DNA of 9,825 nucleotides, taken from Pseudomonadota bacterium. GTDB lineage: Bacteria; Pseudomonadota; Alphaproteobacteria; Reyranellales; Reyranellaceae. The translations under genes were made by a program, and so were the position numbers. Within the stretch, counting starts at the first letter, position 1, and the number at the start of each line of letters is the position of its first letter. Shown piece after piece: positions 5,945 through 9,825 of the stretch. The stretch is taken from NCBI GenBank assembly GCA_023436825.1, contig JAEZHS010000296.1, forward strand, positions 1 through 9,825. The letters are read 5' to 3'. The notes below the pieces were generated by a model. It was given only the letters and a program-made list of their open reading frames with translations. It was not told the origin of the DNA and did not search any database.

Positions 5945-6255
5945 GATGCGGGACCGCCGCTGGACGGCGGCGACGCGTGCCAGACAGCCGCCAGCCGATG
6001 CGCCAGGAACCGTCCGGACGGCAGCACCCGATCGATGAGACCAGCAAGCTCCCAAAATGTCATCCTGGTCCTGAGGCCGTCTTTCGCGACCCATGCCCGG
6101 CAGGTCGGGATAGATCCGCCGCCAGCCGGGGCGCGTCGCAAAGATCTCAGGTAGGTGTCGGCCCGGACGCGCCGGTCCTTAGGAGAAACACGATCGGCCG
6201 GCCTTCAGCCGTGCTCCTCGTAGTCGATGGTGGCCTTCTCGGCCCCGCGTTACAT
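5945..6255 (-). pseudogene. Alpha/beta-hydrolase pseudogene, frameshifted and 3'-truncated
   Basis: No intact frame exists, but pieces of an alpha/beta hydrolase lie in the right order on the minus strand in changing frames. An ATG at 6255-6253 is followed at once by TAA. Next come AEKATIDYEEHG (6243-6208), then GRPIVFLL (6203-6180) in a second frame. A further shift gives EIFATRP and GWRRIYPDLPGMGR, then QDQDDIL (6148-6053), the strand 4 region. Another shift gives ELAGLIDRVLPSGRFL (6051-6004). The last shift gives GASAGGCLARV (6004-5972), which fits the nucleophile elbow G-x-S-x-G-G. About 100 of an expected 270-280 residues are covered; the C-terminal part, with the Asp and His of the triad, is absent, and similarity fades next to the DUF3237 stop codon. 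Identification rests on recalled family patterns (EEHG-GRPI, WRRIYPDLPGMG, IDRVLP-G-F), not a search. The gene sits 28 bp after the peroxidase stop on the same strand. Confidence 0.75.
6010..6021. repeat. 12-bp perfect palindrome CCGTCCGGACGG
   Basis: This fully symmetric dodecamer lies within the hydrolase remnant, in the codons for the RVLPSGR stretch. A smaller 6-bp hairpin, CCGCCG/CGGCGG with a 5-nt loop, lies at 5954-5970. In such GC-rich DNA, and inside former coding sequence, both are probably chance symmetries. They could help end transcription of the leftward operon. Confidence 0.3.
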
Positions 6256-6283
6256 GCTGCCCCGCGCGCCCCGGAGACGGCAC

Positions 6284-7693
6284 CTACAGGGTCCGCAGGA
6301 ACACCACCAGGTCCTGTTTCTCCTGGTCGCTGAGCTTGGTGCCGAGCACCAGATTGAAGAACTCGACCGTGTCGTCGAGGGTCAGCAACCGACCGTCATG
6401 CAGGTAGGGAGGAGAGTCCTTGATGCCGCGAAGCGGGAAGGTCTTGATCGGGCCGTCGGCAGTGGCGAAGCGGCCGTTGACCATCTGCGGCTTGAAGAAG
6501 CGTTCAACCTGTAGATTGTGCATCAGGTTGTCGGTGTAGAATGGCGGCACGTGGCAGACCGAGCACTGGCCCTTGCCGAAGAATACCTCCTGGCCACGCA
6601 GCTCCTCAGGCGTGGCCTTCGAGGGATCGAGCTTGCCGAACAAGTCGAGCTTGGGCGCCGGCGGGAAGTCGAGCAGCTCCTGGAACTCGGCCATGAAATG
6701 GACCTGGCTGCCGCGTTCCAGGACATTCACGCCCTTCTTGGTGGCGATCACCGGATCGCCGTCGAAGTAGGCCGCCCGCTGCTCGAACTCGGTGAAATCT
6801 TCGACTGTCTTCAGGGCGCGCTGCGAACCGAACAGGCGCTGGATGTTGACGCCGCGCAACGGTGGCGTGTCGATGCGATGGCGGAACTCCTGGGGGCGGA
6901 TGTCGCCCACCAGATGGGTGGCGGCGTTGGTGTGGCCGTTGGCATGGCAGTCGAAGCAGGCGACGCCGCGGCTCGCCTTTTCGGTGCGGCGATCCTCGGT
7001 CAGGTTGAACTGCTGCTGCGGGAACGGCGTCAGGAGCAGCCGCAAGCCTTCGAGTTGCTTGGGATTGAGGATGCCGTTGAACAGCTCGAAGAAGTTGTCG
7101 ATGGTGACCAGCTTGCCCTGCGAGACGTCACCGAGGTCGGGCCGTGTGGTCAGGAAGATCGGCGCCGGGAATTCCGGCAGGACGTGGTCCGGCAGGTCGA
7201 ACTCGAGGTCGAAGCGCGTCAGGTCGCGCTGTTCCTGCCGGTTGATCTCGGTGATGGCGAACTTCGGGAAGACCATGCCGCCTTCCGCATGGTTTGGATG
7301 CGGCAACGGCAGGAAGCCCTTGGGGAACAGGTTGCGGTCACGGATCTCGTTGGCGTTGAGGCCGGCGAGCTGCGCCCAGGTCGTGCCGGCCGGCAGCTTC
7401 ACCCGTACGCCGCCTTGCACCGGCTTGCCGCGGGTCATGGTCACGCCAGGGGCCGGGCGGTCGGCAAGATCGTACCGCTCGGCGAGGAGTGTGGCCTGCC
7501 GCTGCTGGATGGCCGGCTGCGCCGCCTTCATGCGCTGCAGGATGGAGGAGAACGGCTCCTTGATGTCGACCGGCATGTAGCTCGTAGCCCCGCGCGGCGG
7601 AGGCGGCTGCTGGGCATGGGCAATGGCGAGGCTCACCAGGGCTGTGACAGCCGTAAGCGACGCAAACGTCCAGGCGCGCTTGGACAGGGTCAT
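6284..7693 (-). CDS. Diheme cytochrome c peroxidase-like protein (CcP/MauG superfamily)
   Basis: The ATG at 7691-7693 gives 469 residues, with GGGGAGG about 5 bases upstream; the open frame continues 23 codons further up but without a signal-peptide pattern. The N-terminus (Lys5, Arg6, a hydrophobic stretch 8-25, then AHAQ) is a Sec signal peptide, so the protein is periplasmic. Two c-type haem sites are present: CFDCH (246-250) and CSVCH (377-381). The C-terminal LRGIKDSPPYLHDGRLLTLDD is typical of bacterial diheme peroxidases. Classical CcpA uses the pair to reduce hydrogen peroxide with electrons from small cytochromes, whereas MauG-like members oxidise proteins or other substrates. Odd point: about 215 mature residues precede the first haem site, far more than in CcpA, and I recognise no domain in them. 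The gene is 65 bp downstream of the ABC transporter gene and probably co-transcribed. The substrate is unknown. Confidence 0.9.
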   Translation of the reverse strand: MTLSKRAWTFASLTAVTALVSLAIAHAQQPPPPRGATSYMPVDIKEPFSSILQRMKAAQPAIQQRQATLLAERYDLADRPAPGVTMTRGKPVQGGVRVKLPAGTTWAQLAGLNANEIRDRNLFPKGFLPLPHPNHAEGGMVFPKFAITEINRQEQRDLTRFDLEFDLPDHVLPEFPAPIFLTTRPDLGDVSQGKLVTIDNFFELFNGILNPKQLEGLRLLLTPFPQQQFNLTEDRRTEKASRGVACFDCHANGHTNAATHLVGDIRPQEFRHRIDTPPLRGVNIQRLFGSQRALKTVEDFTEFEQRAAYFDGDPVIATKKGVNVLERGSQVHFMAEFQELLDFPPAPKLDLFGKLDPSKATPEELRGQEVFFGKGQCSVCHVPPFYTDNLMHNLQVERFFKPQMVNGRFATADGPIKTFPLRGIKDSPPYLHDGRLLTLDDTVEFFNLVLGTKLSDQEKQDLVVFLRTL

Positions 7694-7758
7694 GGCAACC
7701 TCCCCGTGCTGACCGTGCATGAACGCCTCAGGCGGCATTCCGTTGCCGCATGTCTGAC

Positions 7759-9597
7759 TCAACGTCCGGCGAGGGTCCTGCGGAAGGATGACCAGAAGCC
7801 CGGCCCGCCGGATTCGGCCCGGCTGGCAGCCGACATGCGGCGATAGATGTCGCGCAAGCCGCGCTCGGCGCCGCGGGCGCGCAACTGCGCCCCGTCTTCG
7901 CCCGGCTCCAGCACCAGCTCACGGGTGTGAAAGGCTTCCAGGCCCGGACGGTGGCCGATGCTGATCACCGCGGTCTCGGGCAGCTCCTCGGCAAGGAGCG
8001 TCATGACATTGGCCTGGCCGGCCTCGTCGAGCGCCGAGGTCGCCTCGTCCATGAACACCCAACGCGGTTTCTGGATCAGGACCCGGGCAAAAGCGATGCG
8101 CTGCTGCTCGCCGCCGGACAGGATCTGGTCCCAGCGCTCCTCCTCGTGGAGTCGGCCGCGCAAATGATCGAGGCCGACCTTGTGCAGGGCATCGCGCAGG
8201 GACTCGTCGTCGACCTCGGGGTTCTCGGGATAGAGCATGACCTCGCGAAGCGTGCCGAGCGGAAAGTACGGCTTCTGGGGCATGAAGGCGATGCGCCCAT
8301 TGGGCAGCTCGACGGACCCGCGCCCCCACGGCCAGACGCCGGCGATGGCGCGCATGATGGTGCTCTTGCCGCTGCCAGACTGGCCACGGATCAGGACACG
8401 CTCGCCAGGCTGGATCTCGACCTCGGCCTCGGCCACCAGGGCCTCGCCGTCGGGCCGCGACAGGCCGACCTCGCGCAGCACCAGGCGGTCGGCGTTGCCC
8501 GGAATGACCTCGATATGCTCGCCCTGCGGCGCCTCGACCGTGTCCTCCAGATCATGCAGCGCGTGGTGGAGCAGCACGACGCGGTCGACCGAGGCCCGCC
8601 AATCGGCAACCCGCGGGAAGTTGTCGATCAGCCACGACAGCGCCCATTGCACGCTGGAGAAGGCCTGCGCCGTCTGCATCAGGCCGCCGAGCTGCAACTC
8701 ACCGCCGAGATAGCGTGGCAGGGCGACGACCAGCGGCACGACCGGCGCCAGATAGGCCAACGCGCTGGTCAACAGGGCGAGGCTGCCCTGGCCACGCGTC
8801 TGGGTATGCCAGGCGTGGCGCAGGTCGCTCATGGCACCCTGCAGCCGCGCCCGCTCATCGGCCTCACCGCGCATCAAGGCGATGCCCTCCGCATTCTCGC
8901 GGGCGCGGATCAGCACCGACCGCATGTCGGCCTCGCGGCCCTGACGCACATTGCCCGCCTCGATCAGGCCGCGGCCCAGCGCATAGGTCAGGATCGAACC
9001 AAACAGGGCGTAAAGCACGGCCGCCCAGACCATGTAGCCCGGCAGCCAGAATTCGAGCGCGCCGACCCTTACGGGCAGGGTGCCTGACAGCACCCAGAGC
9101 ACGCTGAGGAAGGTGATGAGCTGCAGGATGCATTGCAGGATGCTCTGCGCGAAGTCGACCGCGGCCTCGGTCGAGATCCGGATGTCCTCGGCGATGCGGC
9201 CGTCGGGGTTGTCGCACTCGTCCGCCAGCAGGCCGAGCTGGTACTGCCGGCCGGAATGCAGCCAGCGCCGCGTCGTGACCTGGGTCAGCCAGGTGCGCCA
9301 GTTGATCTGCAGGCGGCGACGGATGTGCAGATGGATGGCGACGGCCACGCCCCCCGACACCACGATCGCCGCCAGGATGTAGAGCTGCTCGACCAGCATC
9401 GCGGTATCGCGCTTCTCCAGGGCATTGAAGAAGTCGCGATTCCAGATGTTGAGCCAGAGCTGGATGCCGACGTTGATAGCGCCGAACACCAGCATGCCGG
9501 CCGTCAGCGTCCAGGCGATCGACCTATGGCCGGGCGCCGTCCAGTAGCCCGCCGCGATGGCGGCGAAGGCGCGAAGCGAGCGGTGCGGCGTTGCCAA
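7759..9597 (-). CDS. SbmA/BacA/YddA-type ABC transporter (fused membrane and ATPase domains)
   Basis: The gene encodes a 612-residue half-transporter with an ABC_membrane_2-type membrane domain (about 1-340) followed by a nucleotide-binding domain. LNIWNRDFFNALEKRD (49-64) in the first loop is characteristic of the SbmA/BacA/YddA group. Membrane stretches appear near 28-48, 70-92, 155-175, 186-205 and 273-293. The ATPase is intact: Walker A GQSGSGKST (405-413), Q-loop Gln441 in MPQKPYFP, signature LSGGEQQR (493-500), Walker B with D517-E518, and H-loop His549. It probably works as a homodimer in the inner membrane. Relatives carry peptides, cobalamin or very-long-chain acyl compounds; the substrate here is unknown. 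The start is a TTG placed directly after the aldolase stop (TGA-TTG, same frame) with no clear Shine-Dalgarno site, so reinitiation by terminating ribosomes is likely. The next in-frame Met is residue 35, inside the first membrane segment, which supports the TTG. Confidence 0.92.
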   Translation of the reverse strand: MATPHRSLRAFAAIAAGYWTAPGHRSIAWTLTAGMLVFGAINVGIQLWLNIWNRDFFNALEKRDTAMLVEQLYILAAIVVSGGVAVAIHLHIRRRLQINWRTWLTQVTTRRWLHSGRQYQLGLLADECDNPDGRIAEDIRISTEAAVDFAQSILQCILQLITFLSVLWVLSGTLPVRVGALEFWLPGYMVWAAVLYALFGSILTYALGRGLIEAGNVRQGREADMRSVLIRARENAEGIALMRGEADERARLQGAMSDLRHAWHTQTRGQGSLALLTSALAYLAPVVPLVVALPRYLGGELQLGGLMQTAQAFSSVQWALSWLIDNFPRVADWRASVDRVVLLHHALHDLEDTVEAPQGEHIEVIPGNADRLVLREVGLSRPDGEALVAEAEVEIQPGERVLIRGQSGSGKSTIMRAIAGVWPWGRGSVELPNGRIAFMPQKPYFPLGTLREVMLYPENPEVDDESLRDALHKVGLDHLRGRLHEEERWDQILSGGEQQRIAFARVLIQKPRWVFMDEATSALDEAGQANVMTLLAEELPETAVISIGHRPGLEAFHTRELVLEPGEDGAQLRARGAERGLRDIYRRMSAASRAESGGPGFWSSFRRTLAGR

Positions 9598-9825
9598 TCA
9601 GTCGCGGAAGCCCGGATCGATCCGGTCGAGCTTCCGCAGCAGGGCCGGCCAGTCCATCACGCCGAACGGGCGGCGGACATGCGGCTGGAAATTCATATAG
9701 GTCGCGTGGACGACGTCGTCCGGCACCTTGATGAGCGGGGTATTGCACGACATGGCCGCGATCTGCGTCTTGCAGCTCAGCTCCAGCCGGTGCATGGCGT
9801 TGAACGCCTCGGGAATGGTGGCGCC
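9598..9825 (-). CDS. Class II aldolase/adducin family protein, C-terminal fragment
   Basis: These are the last 75 residues of a gene that enters from the right edge on the minus strand and stops at TGA 9598-9600. The fragment opens with GATIPEAFNAMHRLELSCKT, the helix near the end of the class II aldolase/adducin domain, where the family has a G-x-x-x-x-E-A-F pattern and an E-x-x-C or E-x-A-C helix. It finishes with WPALLRKLDRIDPGFRD, the usual tail of the roughly 250-270-residue bacterial members. These are zinc-dependent lyase or epimerase-like enzymes, and many genome-encoded members lack an assigned reaction. The metal-binding histidines lie outside the window. The gene is tightly coupled to the ABC transporter downstream, with no base between stop and start. 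Confidence 0.82.
   Translation of the reverse strand, partial: GATIPEAFNAMHRLELSCKTQIAAMSCNTPLIKVPDDVVHATYMNFQPHVRRPFGVMDWPALLRKLDRIDPGFRD

Noticed and set aside
5416..6141. N-terminal extension of the acetyltransferase frame to 402 residues
   Set aside because: The extra 240 codons are antisense to the DUF3237 gene and pass into the hydrolase remnant. GNAT homology starts at the ATG at 5415. A short part of the extension (LIDRVLPSGRFL) is real ancestral hydrolase sequence but not part of this gene.
7694..7762. Upstream start for the peroxidase adding 23 residues
   Set aside because: The addition puts a non-hydrophobic stretch before the signal peptide and lacks a ribosome binding site, whereas the ATG at 7693 has GGGGAGG just upstream.
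6518..7846. Plus-strand open frame of 442 codons opposite the cytochrome c peroxidase
   Set aside because: It has no domain or ribosome binding site and its composition is that of an antisense shadow. The opposite strand has two CxxCH haem sites and a signal peptide.
7927..9087. Plus-strand open frame of 386 codons opposite the ABC transporter
   Set aside because: It is an antisense shadow. The complete set of ATPase motifs lies on the minus strand.
1..9825. CRISPR arrays, tRNA or rRNA genes, transposases, phage or toxin-antitoxin genes
   Set aside because: Looked for by eye on both strands. No regularly spaced repeats, tRNA-like cloverleafs or recognisable mobile-element or defence proteins were seen.

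Overview
This is a GC-rich, densely coding chromosomal stretch that looks alphaproteobacterial. The reasons are overall composition, a TctC/Bug-type periplasmic receptor, a GMC oxidoreductase, a DUF3237 protein, a BacA/YddA-type ABC exporter, and intergenic palindromes of the CTCTCCCC...GGGGAGAG kind. A Reyranella- or Bradyrhizobium-like soil organism would fit, but the genus is inference. No tRNA, rRNA, CRISPR array, insertion sequence or phage gene was seen.

Layout: (a) 1-222 (+) is the C-terminus of a GMC flavoprotein oxidoreductase. (b) 223-517 is a convergent intergenic region with no credible gene but several strong inverted repeats and a weak promoter-like pair. (c) 518-2234 (-) is a two-gene operon: a Bug-type solute receptor followed one base later by an Asp/Glu-racemase-superfamily enzyme. 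(d) 2297-3920 (+), divergent from it, is an acyl-CoA dehydrogenase followed one base later by a small channel-like membrane protein whose selectivity filter lacks the usual GYG. (e) 3995-4948 (+) is an unrecognised lipoprotein. (f) 4933-5415 (-) is a GNAT acetyltransferase, and 5434-5919 (+) is a DUF3237 protein; their start codons are only 18 bp apart. (g) 5945-6255 (-) is the multiply frameshifted, truncated remnant of an alpha/beta-hydrolase gene, recognised by piecing together several reading frames. (h) 6284-9825 (-) is a row of a class II aldolase (partial), an SbmA/BacA/YddA-type ABC transporter and a diheme cytochrome c peroxidase-like protein.

How they fit together: the left half reads as small-molecule catabolism. 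It has a receptor for an organic acid, an enzyme of a two-cysteine racemase/isomerase fold, an acyl-CoA dehydrogenase and a GMC oxidoreductase, and the substrate cannot be read from sequence. The right half is envelope and redox functions. I see no convincing new defence or mobile system. The points most worth a second look are the decayed hydrolase, the structured intergenic region, the altered filter of the channel-like protein, and the zero-gap in-frame TGA-TTG junction between the aldolase and the ABC transporter.
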